From Magnetospirillum sp. 64-120 (GTDB lineage: Bacteria > Pseudomonadota > Alphaproteobacteria > Rhodospirillales > Magnetospirillaceae): a stretch of 64,000 bases of DNA. The DNA lies in assembly GCA_001898825.1 (NCBI GenBank), contig MKVK01000030.1, forward strand, positions 23,050 through 87,049, in the 5' to 3' direction. Below the pieces are notes generated by a model that saw only the letters and a list, made by a program, of their open reading frames with translations, did not search any database and was not told the origin of the DNA. Within the stretch, counting starts at the first letter, position 1, and each line of letters opens with the position of its first letter. The position numbers were made by a program, and so were the translations under genes. This document shows positions 16,868 through 24,996 of the stretch, one piece after another.

Positions 16868-17851
16868 ATGCGTCTGGTGCGTTCCACCTTGATCCTTCTC
16901 GGCCTTGCCGCGTCACCGGCTTGGGCGGCGGAAACCGCCGTCGTCGATCTGACCACGTGGAAGGTGCCCGACATCAACAGCCTGCCCGACGACTCCCATG
17001 GGAAGCTGGTCCGTTTCGGCCACGAACTGACGGTGGCGACGTTCAAGCATATCGGCCCGGAAGTGGCGGACAAGTCCAAGCGTTACGCCGGCAACAACCT
17101 GTCGTGCCAGAACTGCCACCGCGAGGCCGCCACCCAGCCCTATGCCATGCCGTGGACCGGGGTCTCGGCGGTGTTCCCGCAATACCGGTCCCGTGAAGAC
17201 AAGATCAGCACGGTCGAAGACCGGGTCAACGGCTGCATGCAGCGTTCCATGGCCGGCCAGAAACTGCCCGACGACTCGCCCGAGATGAAGGCTTTCGTCG
17301 CCTATATCGACTTCCTGTCGCAGGGGATTCCCAAGGGCGCCAAGATCACCGGCGCCGGCGTCAAGGCCGTCGCCCTGCCCGACCGCATGGCCGACTTGGC
17401 CCATGGCGAGCAGGTATTCAAAGAGGTGTGCAGCGCCTGCCACGGCGAAGACGGCCATGGCGTGCGCAACGGCGCCCAGAGCGACGCCCAAGGATATCAG
17501 TTCCCGCCGCTGTGGGGCCCCGATTCCTATAACCAGGGGGCCGGCATGTACCGTCTGGCCTCGGCCGCCCGCTTCGTCATGCACAACATGCCGCTGGGCA
17601 CCACCTATGCCGCCCCCACTCTCAGCATCGATCAGGCCTATGACGTGATGGCCTATGTCAACACCCAGCCGCGCATGGCCAAGCAAGGCATGGAGAACGA
17701 CTTCCCCAACCGCTTGAAGAAGCCGGCGGACATGCCGTTCCCGCCCTATGCCGACGGATTTTCCCAGGCCCAGCACCAATATGGCCCCTTCGGCCCCATC
17801 AACGCCGAACTGAAGCGCCTGAACGAGCAGGCCAAGACCGACAAGCGCTGA
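16868..17851 (+). CDS. tsdA: TsdA-like diheme cytochrome c (thiosulfate dehydrogenase / tetrathionate reductase)
   Basis: TsdA enzymes interconvert thiosulfate and tetrathionate in the periplasm. The 327-residue protein has a signal peptide ending SPAWA and two heme sites, CQNCH (80-84) and CSACH (188-192). The family block FPQYRSREDKISTVEDRVNG is followed by CMQRSM, whose Cys123 sits where TsdA heme 1 has its unusual Cys ligand. GGAG precedes the ATG. It is in line with ttrSR and has its own AT-rich promoter region with AGGAT/ATCCT symmetry (16826-16850). Direction of catalysis cannot be told from sequence, but linkage to a TtrS-type sensor suggests tetrathionate reduction. Confidence 0.85.
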   Translation: MRLVRSTLILLGLAASPAWAAETAVVDLTTWKVPDINSLPDDSHGKLVRFGHELTVATFKHIGPEVADKSKRYAGNNLSCQNCHREAATQPYAMPWTGVSAVFPQYRSREDKISTVEDRVNGCMQRSMAGQKLPDDSPEMKAFVAYIDFLSQGIPKGAKITGAGVKAVALPDRMADLAHGEQVFKEVCSACHGEDGHGVRNGAQSDAQGYQFPPLWGPDSYNQGAGMYRLASAARFVMHNMPLGTTYAAPTLSIDQAYDVMAYVNTQPRMAKQGMENDFPNRLKKPADMPFPPYADGFSQAQHQYGPFGPINAELKRLNEQAKTDKR

Positions 17852-17917
17852 CGCCCCAGATAAGAATCCATATTAGAATTGTTATTGATTGCATCGGGGA
17901 GATAGTATAGCGTTCAA

Positions 17918-18005
17918 GTCAGATGTTGGCCTCTCCGAGGTCAGCCTCCCTCTCTAAGACAACTCCTCCGCCGCCCGCCTCCCCCCCTTGGCGGGCGGCT
18001 TTTTA
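17918..18005 (+). ncRNA. Candidate small RNA with CU-rich anti-Shine-Dalgarno stretches
   Basis: The 245-base gap after tsdA contains no coding frame I trust. A weak promoter (TTGATT 17885-17890, 15 bases, TATAGC 17906-17911) would give an RNA of about 90 nt. It would carry CCTCCCTCTC and CTCCTCC in single strands and end at the strong terminator at 17970-18005. Many alphaproteobacterial trans-acting small RNAs have this plan. The transcript could instead just be the tail of the tsdA message. The start point is a guess. Confidence 0.35.
17970..18005 (+). terminator. Rho-independent terminator after tsdA
   Basis: A perfect 10-bp stem, GCCGCCCGCC (17970-17979) with GGCGGGCGGC (17990-17999), encloses a C-rich loop and is followed by a run of five or six T. 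It ends the tsdA transcript or the candidate small RNA. Confidence 0.85.
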
Positions 18006-18096
18006 TGTGCGCCCCGTCACCACAATGTAACCTTTGGTGGATTTGCCATGCCCCATCACCTCTGATATGCAGAGAGGGGGAGCCGGGAGGGGACGC

Positions 18097-19428
18097 ATGA
18101 CTACGATCTTCCGTATCTGTCATTTGTTGCTGGTCGGCCTGTGCGCCTTGATCCTGGCGCCGTCGGCCCAGGCCAAGACCGACCTGATCCTGTGGCATTC
18201 CATGCCCGGGGCGCTGGGAACCTGGATAGACGACCTAGCCAAGGGGTTCAACGCCGGCAACGCCGGCTATCGGGTCGTTCCCATCTACAAGGGCAGCTAT
18301 GATTCGAGCCTGACCGAAGCGCTGCAGGCGCACAGCCGTGGCAAGGCCCCACACATGCTGCAGGTCTTCGAGGTGGGCACCGCCACCATGATGGCGGCCC
18401 GCGACCTGATCCGCCCGGTGCACGAAGTCATGGCCCTGGCCGGGCTGGACTTCATCGAAAACGCCTATTTGCCGGCGGTGACGCTTTATTACTCCAGCCT
18501 GGACGGCAAGCTTTTGTCGCTGCCGCTGAATTCGTCCACCCCGGTGCTGGTGGCCAACCGCCAGGCCCTGGCCCGCGCCGGCTTGAACCCCAAGCAGATT
18601 CCCACCACCTGGCCCGAACTGGAAGCTACCGGCCGCGCCCTGGTCAATGCCGGGTTTTCCTGCGGCTTCACCAGCCAGTGGCAATCATGGATCTTGCTGG
18701 AAAACATGTCGGCCTGGCACGACGTGCCGTTCGCCAGCAAGCAGAACGGTATCGGCGGCATCGACGTGGAACTGAAGTTCAACTCGCCCTTCCACGTCAC
18801 CCATGTGGAACGCTTGGCCGCCATGGTCAAGGACAAGGTCTTCCTGCCCCCCAGCCACCGCGACGAGGCGCTTTCCAAGTTCCTGGACGGCACCTGCCCG
18901 CTGTTGTTGGCGACCTCGGCGTCCTATGGCGAGTTGAAGGCCCAGAAAGACTTGGATTTCGGCATCGGCATGCTGCCCTACTGGCCGGAAATCCAGTGGG
19001 CACCGCGCAATTCCATCATCGGCGGCGCCACGCTTTGGGCCATGAACGGCCACCCCGCCACCGATTATGTGGGCATCGCCCAGTTCTTCCATTACCTGAC
19101 CTCGGCCGAGGTGCAGGCGGCGTCGCACCAGCGCACCGGCTATCTTCCCATCAGCCGCGCCGCCTATTCGCTGTCGCGGCGCCAGGGCTTTTACGAAAGC
19201 AACCCCCAGGCGGAAACCGCCATCAAGCAGATCACCCTGCACTGGCCGACGGAAAATTCCCGCGGCGTGCGCCTGGGCAACTTCATCCCCATCCGCGCCG
19301 TCATCGACCAGCACCTGGACGCCATCTGGGAAGGCCGCGAAACCGCCAAGCAGGGCCTGGACGAAGCGGTCAGACGTGGCAACGAATTGCTGAAGGACTT
19401 CTCGCGCGAGGCCAATAGCGGTCGATGA
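18097..19428 (+). CDS. UgpB-like extracellular solute-binding protein of an ABC transporter
   Basis: The 443-residue exported protein resembles UgpB, the periplasmic sn-glycerol-3-phosphate binding protein. It has a signal peptide ending APSAQA, then LILWHSMPGALGTWIDDLAKGFN and the characteristic LQVFEVGTATMMAA block near residue 95. Solute-binding family 1 features continue to the C-terminus. The ATG at 18097 has GGGAGGGG just before it, and the in-frame ATG at 18034 has no ribosome-binding site. No permease or ATPase gene is adjacent, so it must work with components elsewhere, or serve as a sensory binding protein. Substrate is inferred from family only. Confidence 0.78.
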   Translation: MTTIFRICHLLLVGLCALILAPSAQAKTDLILWHSMPGALGTWIDDLAKGFNAGNAGYRVVPIYKGSYDSSLTEALQAHSRGKAPHMLQVFEVGTATMMAARDLIRPVHEVMALAGLDFIENAYLPAVTLYYSSLDGKLLSLPLNSSTPVLVANRQALARAGLNPKQIPTTWPELEATGRALVNAGFSCGFTSQWQSWILLENMSAWHDVPFASKQNGIGGIDVELKFNSPFHVTHVERLAAMVKDKVFLPPSHRDEALSKFLDGTCPLLLATSASYGELKAQKDLDFGIGMLPYWPEIQWAPRNSIIGGATLWAMNGHPATDYVGIAQFFHYLTSAEVQAASHQRTGYLPISRAAYSLSRRQGFYESNPQAETAIKQITLHWPTENSRGVRLGNFIPIRAVIDQHLDAIWEGRETAKQGLDEAVRRGNELLKDFSREANSGR

Positions 19429-19434
19429 CCACAA

Positions 19435-20202
19435 TCAGCCGCTGATGAAATCCGCCACCGCCCGGGTGAACTCGGCGGGCTTGTCGGCGTGGACCCAATG
19501 CCCCGCCCCGTCCATCACCCGCATCTCGGCCTTGGGGAAAAGCGCGGCGATGACGTCTTCGTGGGCCGGGGTCACATAATCGGACAGGGCGCCGTGCAGG
19601 AACAGCGTCGGCCCTTCGTAACAGGTGCCGTCGGGGACATGGGGAAAAGCCAGGATGTCGTCCATGGCCGCCCCCAGCACCGCCAGATTGGGGCGCCAGC
19701 GATAGGAACCGGGCTGGCCGTCCAGATTCTGCATCAGGAAGGCGCGGACACGAGGGTCGTCGATCACCCCATGCATGGCCAGCTCCACGTCGCCGCGCCG
19801 CTGGGCGGTGGCGATGGGGGCGGCACGCATGGCCTTGATGTAGGGGGCGAAGGTGTGGGTATAGCTGACCGGGGCAATGTCCACCACCACCAGCTTTTCC
19901 ACCAGTTGCGGATAGGTCAAAGCCAGCATCATCGCCGCCTTGCCCCCCATGGAATGGCCGACCACGATGGCCCTGCCGCCGCATTTGGTCTTGATGAAGT
20001 CGGCCAGCTGACGGGCCATGAACGGATAATCCATGGTTTCCGACCACGGACTGGCGCCATGGTTGGGCATGTCCACGGCCATCACCCGATGGGTTTCGCC
20101 CAGCTTGGTGGCGATGCCGCCCCAATTGCGCGCCGAGCCCAACAGCCCGTGCATGATGACCAGCGGCTTGCCGCTGCCGGCTTCGATGACGTTCAGGTTC
20201 AT
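19435..20202 (-). CDS. Alpha/beta-fold hydrolase, YbfF-like esterase
   Basis: The 255-residue protein has the fold signature PLVIMHGLLGSARNWG (oxyanion region), the nucleophile elbow VGHSMGGKAAM and a catalytic His in GAGHWVHADKP. A catalytic acid is probably in LSDYVTPAHEDV or just before it. It has no signal peptide, so it is cytoplasmic. Closest recognised relatives are YbfF-type acyl esterases of broad substrate range. The ATG at 20202 is two bases after the aapP stop, suggesting coupling to the amino-acid transporter operon. The biological substrate is unknown. Confidence 0.85.
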   Translation of the reverse strand: MNLNVIEAGSGKPLVIMHGLLGSARNWGGIATKLGETHRVMAVDMPNHGASPWSETMDYPFMARQLADFIKTKCGGRAIVVGHSMGGKAAMMLALTYPQLVEKLVVVDIAPVSYTHTFAPYIKAMRAAPIATAQRRGDVELAMHGVIDDPRVRAFLMQNLDGQPGSYRWRPNLAVLGAAMDDILAFPHVPDGTCYEGPTLFLHGALSDYVTPAHEDVIAALFPKAEMRVMDGAGHWVHADKPAEFTRAVADFISG

Positions 20203-20204
20203 GA

Positions 20205-20951
20205 TCAATGCCCGATGATCTGGCCCAGGAACTGGCGGGTGCGGTCGCTTTTGGGGTCGGAAAAGAACTGTTCCGGCGGCGCCATCTCGATGACCCGGCC
20301 TTCGGCCATGAACACCATGGTGTCGGCGACCGCACGAGCGAAGCCCATTTCGTGGGTGACGCAGATCATGGTCATGCCTTCGCCGGCCAGTTCGATCATC
20401 ACGTCCAGCACTTCCTTGACCATTTCCGGGTCCAGCGCGCTGGTGGGTTCGTCGAACAGCATGATGCTGGGCTTCATGGCAAGCGCCCGGGCGATGGCGA
20501 CACGCTGCTGCTGGCCGCCCGACAACTGGCCGGGGAACTTCTTGGCCTGGTCGGGAATGCGGACACGTTCCAGCAACTGCATGGCCAGATCCTCGGCTTC
20601 CGCCTTGGGGACGTGCTTCACCCAGGTGGGCGCCAGGGTCAGGTTCTGCAGCACGGTCAGGTGCGGGAACAGGTTGAAGCTTTGGAACACCATGCCGACA
20701 TCCTTGCGGATGGCTTCGATGGCCTTCAGGTCGTCGCCCAACTCGATATTGTTGACCAAGATGCGGCCGGCCTGATGTTCTTCAAGCCGGTTGACGCAGC
20801 GGATCATGGTGGACTTGCCCGAGCCCGACGGCCCGCACACCACCACCTTCTCGCCCTTCTTCACCGAAAGGTTGACGTCCTTCAGCACATGGAAGGCGCC
20901 ATACCATTTTTGCACGTCGATCAATTCGACCACGGGAGCGTCGGACATCAA
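20205..20951 (-). CDS. aapP: General L-amino acid ABC transporter ATP-binding protein
   Basis: This is the ATPase of a polar-amino-acid importer, 248 residues. Walker A is GPSGSGKSTMIRC, the Q-loop region reads GMVFQSFNLFPHLTVLQN, the signature is LSGGQQQRVAIARAL and Walker B is IMLFDEPTSALDPEM. The switch His is in ICVTHEMGFARAVAD. It is the last transport gene of the aapJQMP set, seven bases after aapM. Position and the two long permeases identify Aap rather than a generic glutamine system. Confidence 0.95.
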   Translation of the reverse strand: MMSDAPVVELIDVQKWYGAFHVLKDVNLSVKKGEKVVVCGPSGSGKSTMIRCVNRLEEHQAGRILVNNIELGDDLKAIEAIRKDVGMVFQSFNLFPHLTVLQNLTLAPTWVKHVPKAEAEDLAMQLLERVRIPDQAKKFPGQLSGGQQQRVAIARALAMKPSIMLFDEPTSALDPEMVKEVLDVMIELAGEGMTMICVTHEMGFARAVADTMVFMAEGRVIEMAPPEQFFSDPKSDRTRQFLGQIIGH

Positions 20952-20958
20952 ACCTCCT

Positions 20959-22101
20959 TCAGCGGCGATGGCCGGTGGCGAGCTGGCGCTCGAGCCACTG
21001 GCTGTAACGGGACATGGAGAAACAGAACACCCAATAGATGACGGCGGCGATGATGTAGCCTTCGACGAAATAAGGCCGCCATTCCGGGTCGGCCAAGGCC
21101 GCCTTGGACGCCGCCAACAGGTCGTAAAGACCGACGATGGTCACCAGCGAGGTGTCCTTGAAGCAGGAAATGAACTGGTTGACGATGGGCGGGATCACCA
21201 GCCGCAGCGCCTGGGGCAGCACGATGAGACGCATCTTGCGCCAATAGGGCAGCCCCAGCGCGTCGGCGGCTTCTTCCTGGCCGCGCGGAATGGCCTGCAG
21301 GCCGCCGCGCACCGCTTCCGCCAGATAGGCGGCGGTGAACAAGGTGATGCCGACCAAGGCGCGCAGCAGCTTGTCGATGCTCACCCCTTCCGGCAGGAAC
21401 AGCGGGAACATGACAGAGGCCATGAACAGCACGCTGACCAGCGGCACGCCGCGCACCAGTTCGATATAGCCGGTGCAGATGGCCTTGATGGCCGGCAGGT
21501 TGGACCGCCGGCCCAAGGCCAGCACGATGGACAGCGGAAAGGCCAGGACGATGCCCAACAGCGCCAGCCCCAGGGTCAGCGGCAAGCCGCCCCACAGACC
21601 GGTTTCCACATAGGACAGACCCAAGACGCCGCCCCACATCAGCCACGCCACCACCACGATGGCGGCCAACCAGGCATAGCCCAGTTCACGACGCCAGAAA
21701 CGGCGCGGCGCGCTGGTGGCCAGCATGGCGATGACGATGCAGGTGGCCAGCAATGGCCGCCAATGCTGGTCATAGGGATAGACCCCGAACAGCATCAGCC
21801 GGTTCTTTTCCCCCATCAGCGCCCAACAGGCGCCGGCGGAATCGCGGCACGCACCGGCGGTGCCGTCGGCGACGCTCCAGGTGGCGTGCAGCAGGCCCCA
21901 ACCGATCAGCGGCGGAACGGTCTCCCACAACAGGAACAGCGCCAGCAAGGTCAGGATAGTGTTGGGAACGCTGTCGAACAGGTTGCTTTTGGCCCAGCCC
22001 AGCGGTTTCCACAAGGCGGGCGCGGGGACCACCGCCGAGGACGGTTCCTCGACGTCGGCGGCGGCGGTTGCGGCGTGGATGTCGTCTTCCGGCTTGATCA
22101 T
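20959..22101 (-). CDS. aapM: General L-amino acid ABC transporter permease AapM
   Basis: The 380-residue membrane protein is much longer than simple His/Gln permeases, as is typical of AapM. The N-terminal half adds extra hydrophobic segments and a periplasmic loop. The C-terminal half carries the binding-protein-dependent transport domain with the EAA region SVLFMASVMFPLFLPEG, EAVRGGLQAIPRGQEEAADA and ALGLPYWRKMRLIVLPQALR. The N-terminus is cytoplasmic and acidic with an EEPSSAVVPAPALW stretch. Its start overlaps the aapQ stop by four bases. Confidence 0.95.
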   Translation of the reverse strand: MIKPEDDIHAATAAADVEEPSSAVVPAPALWKPLGWAKSNLFDSVPNTILTLLALFLLWETVPPLIGWGLLHATWSVADGTAGACRDSAGACWALMGEKNRLMLFGVYPYDQHWRPLLATCIVIAMLATSAPRRFWRRELGYAWLAAIVVVAWLMWGGVLGLSYVETGLWGGLPLTLGLALLGIVLAFPLSIVLALGRRSNLPAIKAICTGYIELVRGVPLVSVLFMASVMFPLFLPEGVSIDKLLRALVGITLFTAAYLAEAVRGGLQAIPRGQEEAADALGLPYWRKMRLIVLPQALRLVIPPIVNQFISCFKDTSLVTIVGLYDLLAASKAALADPEWRPYFVEGYIIAAVIYWVFCFSMSRYSQWLERQLATGHRR

Positions 22102-23282
22102 CGGGTCACCAGCGCCACTTTCGAGTTGTACCAGTTCATCAGCAGCGACAGCGCCAAGGACACCACCAGATAGACCGCCATGGTCAGGGCCACGCCCTCG
22201 ACCGCCTGACCGGTCTGGTTGATGGCGGTGTTGGCGACGCTGACCAGATCGGGGTAACCGATGGCCACCGCCAGCGACGAATTCTTCAACAGGTTCAGAT
22301 ACTGGCTGGTCAACGGCGGCACGATGACGCGCAGCGCCTGGGGCAGCACCACCAGACGCAGAGTCTTGGCCCGCGACAAGCCCAGGGACAAAGCCGCCTC
22401 GGTCTGGCCGTGGGGCACAGCCAGAATGCCGGATCGCACGATTTCGGCGATGAACGAAGCGGTATAGACCGACAGGCCGGCCAGCAACGCGGCGAATTCG
22501 GGGCTAAGGTCGACACCGCCCTGGAAGTTGAAGCCCCGCAATTCGGGGACGCTCCATTCCACTGGGGCGCCGGTGACCGTCAGGGTCAGCAACGGCAACA
22601 GCACCATGGCGGCAAGTCCGGTGGACAGCCAGGGAAAGGGATGGCCGGTGCGGTTCATGCGGTCAACGGCCCAGCGCCGCAGCACGAACAGACCGACGAA
22701 AGCCAAGGCCAAAACCACCATGGCCGGCCAATAGGACTCGTGCCAGACCGGGGCCGGCAGCTTCAGTCCGCGATTGGACAAAAACACCCCCAGACCGACG
22801 TCGATGGCCTGACGCGGCACCGGCAGCGCGGTGACGATGCCGTACCAGACGAACAATTGCAAAAGCAGCGGGACGTTGCGCACGCCTTCCACGTAAAGGG
22901 TGGCAAGGCGGGCGATCAGCCAGTTGCGCGACAGGCGGGCGACACCCACCGTCAACCCGATCAACGACGCCAGGATGATGCCCAACACCGCCACTTTCAG
23001 GGTGTTGAGCACGCCCACCAGCAAAGCGCGGGCATAGGTGTCGGCGGCGGAATAGGGAATCATCCCTTCACCGATGTCGAACCCCGATTCCTGTCCCAGG
23101 AATCCCAACCCGGTGGCGATGCCGCGCGCCGCCAGATTGGCCAGGGTGTTGTGCACCAGGTACCAGCCCAGGGCGACGACGCCGCCCACCACCAGCACCT
23201 GATACAACACGCCGCGGAAGCGGGCGCTGTACAACAGCGCCCGCACCGAGGCCGGCTTGGCGGATTTGCCCATCCCGCTCAT
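22098..23282 (-). CDS. aapQ: General L-amino acid ABC transporter permease AapQ
   Basis: This partner of AapM has 394 residues, also with the long form typical of Aap permeases. A first membrane segment near residue 30 (VLVVGGVVALGWYLVHNTLA) is followed by AapQ-like periplasmic text including GFDIGEGMIPYS. The EAA loop reads EIVRSGILAVPHGQTEAALS and then LGLSRAKTLRLVVLPQALR. It lies 14 bases downstream of aapJ and overlaps aapM as ATGA. Confidence 0.95.
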   Translation of the reverse strand: MSGMGKSAKPASVRALLYSARFRGVLYQVLVVGGVVALGWYLVHNTLANLAARGIATGLGFLGQESGFDIGEGMIPYSAADTYARALLVGVLNTLKVAVLGIILASLIGLTVGVARLSRNWLIARLATLYVEGVRNVPLLLQLFVWYGIVTALPVPRQAIDVGLGVFLSNRGLKLPAPVWHESYWPAMVVLALAFVGLFVLRRWAVDRMNRTGHPFPWLSTGLAAMVLLPLLTLTVTGAPVEWSVPELRGFNFQGGVDLSPEFAALLAGLSVYTASFIAEIVRSGILAVPHGQTEAALSLGLSRAKTLRLVVLPQALRVIVPPLTSQYLNLLKNSSLAVAIGYPDLVSVANTAINQTGQAVEGVALTMAVYLVVSLALSLLMNWYNSKVALVTR

Positions 23283-23296
23283 GCCCTTGTCCGTTC

Positions 23297-24319
23297 TTAC
23301 TTGAACGGCGGGGAGTACATCAGGCCGCCGTGGCTATAAAGCGCGTTCTGGCCACGGGCGATCTTCAGCTTGGAACCTTGACCGACATTGCGTTCAAAGC
23401 TTTCGCCGTAATTGCCCACCTGCTTGATGATGGCCTTGGCCCAGGCTTCGTCCAGGCCCAGCGCCTTGCCGTTGCCGGCGGTGACGCCCAGCAGGCGCTT
23501 GACTTCCGGGTCCGGAGAAGAGGCGGCCATCTGGTCGACGTTGCCCATGGTCACGCCCTTTTCCTCGGCGGCGATCATGGCGTAGATGGACCAGCGCACC
23601 ACGTCCATCCACTGGTCGTCACCGTGGCGCACGGCCACGCCCAGCGGTTCCTTGGAAATCAGTTCGGGCAAGATGACGTAATCGGCCGGGTTCGGCATTT
23701 CGTTGGCGCGGATGGCGGCCAACTGCGAAGCGTCCGAGGTGTAAACGTCGCAACGCCCCGCGATGAAGGCGGCGGCCAGTTCTTCGTTCTTTTCGATGAC
23801 CACCGGCTTGTAGGTCAGCTTGTTGGCGCGGAACCAGTCGGCCAGATTCTGTTCGGTGGTGGTGCCCGGCAACACGCAGACGGTAGCGCCGTTCAGTTCC
23901 TTGGCCGACTTGACCCCCAGCTTGGTGGGAACCATGAAGCCCTGGCCGTCGTAGTAGTTCACCACGGTGAAGTTCAGGCCGTTGGCGGTGTCACGCGACA
24001 GGGTCCAGGTGGTGTTGCGGGCCAACAGGTCGATTTCACCCGATTGCAGGGCCGGCAGACGTTGCTGGGCCGACAGGGGGGAATACTTCACCTTGGTGGA
24101 ATCGCCGAACATGGCGGCGGCCACGGCGCGGCAGGCGTCGACGTCCAGACCGCTCCAGTTGCCCTTGTCGTCGGGAGCGGAGAAACCATAAAGCCCCAGG
24201 TTGACGCCGCACTGGACGAAGCCCTTGGCCTTGACCGCATCGAAAGTCGGACCGGCATAGGCCGGAGAAGCGGCGACGGCCAGCACAGCGGCGACGGTGA
24301 ATGCCTTCAACGATTTCAT
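23297..24319 (-). CDS. aapJ: General L-amino acid ABC transporter substrate-binding protein
   Basis: AapJ is the periplasmic binding protein that gives the Aap system its broad specificity for L-amino acids. The 340-residue protein has a signal peptide ending SPAYA. Family 3 binding-protein motifs follow: FVQCGVNLGLYGFSAPD, WSGLDVDACRAVAAAMFGD and the LLARNTTWTLSRD block typical of AapJ. It is the first gene of aapJQMP. A symmetric GTGGT-ATC-ACCAC sequence lies upstream at 24384-24396. Confidence 0.96.
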   Translation of the reverse strand: MKSLKAFTVAAVLAVAASPAYAGPTFDAVKAKGFVQCGVNLGLYGFSAPDDKGNWSGLDVDACRAVAAAMFGDSTKVKYSPLSAQQRLPALQSGEIDLLARNTTWTLSRDTANGLNFTVVNYYDGQGFMVPTKLGVKSAKELNGATVCVLPGTTTEQNLADWFRANKLTYKPVVIEKNEELAAAFIAGRCDVYTSDASQLAAIRANEMPNPADYVILPELISKEPLGVAVRHGDDQWMDVVRWSIYAMIAAEEKGVTMGNVDQMAASSPDPEVKRLLGVTAGNGKALGLDEAWAKAIIKQVGNYGESFERNVGQGSKLKIARGQNALYSHGGLMYSPPFK

Positions 24320-24383
24320 CGGATAAGCCCCCGTTTGGATTGGTTGAAGAAACAGGCTAGGCCGGATTCGGCTTTCGGTCTAG

Positions 24384-24396
24384 GTGGTATCACCAC
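24384..24396. promoter_or_regulatory. Symmetric sequence upstream of aapJ
   Basis: GTGGTATCACCAC (5-3-5 inverted repeat) lies 65 bases upstream of the aapJ start in the 219-base gap between aapJ and the divergent DUF2946 gene. It could be an operator for nitrogen or amino-acid control. It does not match the usual NtrC site, so no regulator is named. Confidence 0.3.
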
Positions 24397-24476
24397 GGAT
24401 TCTCGAAATTCGGTCCAGCAATACCAGAAATGGGAATTCTTTCAGAGGCTTTCCAGTCCCGGTAACAGGCAACGCG

Positions 24477-24506
24477 TTGACTTCTTATGGCCTGCGTCGA
24501 TATGGT
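24477..24506 (+). promoter_or_regulatory. Putative sigma-70 promoter for the DUF2946/TonB-receptor cluster
   Basis: TTGACT (24477-24482), 18 bases, then TATGGT (24501-24506). Transcription would begin about 25 bases before the DUF2946 start at 24539. No Fur-like box was recognised beside it. Confidence 0.45.
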
Positions 24507-24538
24507 CCCTGTTGATTTGCAAGGGCTAAGCAAAAAGC

Positions 24539-24952
24539 ATGTCAGCGCACCGACAGGGCTTCTTGGGATTGTTCCGAACCGACGGCAACACCGTCCGGGC
24601 GCTTTTGCTTGCCCTGGTTCTGCAAATTCTTCTGCCTTTGTCCGGCGTCATCCCGGCGCAAGCCGCCCCCAGCCCTGATTCCCTGGTTATCTGTACCGCT
24701 CAGGGCATGGTCACCATGGTCCCCGACGGCCAAGGCGGCTGGAAAAAACAGGCGGACACCGCCCAGACCGGCATTCAGTGCGCCTTCTGCCTGCCGCTTC
24801 TGGGCCTGACCGCGCAGCCGGCCGCCGCCCCCGGCCTGGCCTTGCCCATCGTCACCAAGGTCACGCCGCAAAGCCTGACCGATGACGGCATTCCGGGCGA
24901 TTCCCATGTGCTTTCGGCGCGCCCCCGCGGGCCGCCCGCGTCCCTCGTCTGA
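24539..24952 (+). CDS. DUF2946 family protein
   Basis: The 137-residue product has one hydrophobic segment near residues 20-43 (VRALLLALVLQILLPLSGVI), probably a signal anchor, and then a short periplasmic domain. It has the DUF2946 pattern: a Cys in LVICTAQGM, a central Gly/Asp-rich turn and the CAFCLPLLGL motif with a Cys pair. The family has no established function but occurs next to TonB-dependent receptors and metal genes, as here. ATG follows a promoter-like sequence without a strong ribosome-binding site. A role in binding metal through the Cys residues is speculation. Confidence 0.7.
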   Translation: MSAHRQGFLGLFRTDGNTVRALLLALVLQILLPLSGVIPAQAAPSPDSLVICTAQGMVTMVPDGQGGWKKQADTAQTGIQCAFCLPLLGLTAQPAAAPGLALPIVTKVTPQSLTDDGIPGDSHVLSARPRGPPASLV

Positions 24953-24996
24953 ACTGAACCCCTTCGCATTCTTCAGTTAGCCGAGGTTATCGTTCC

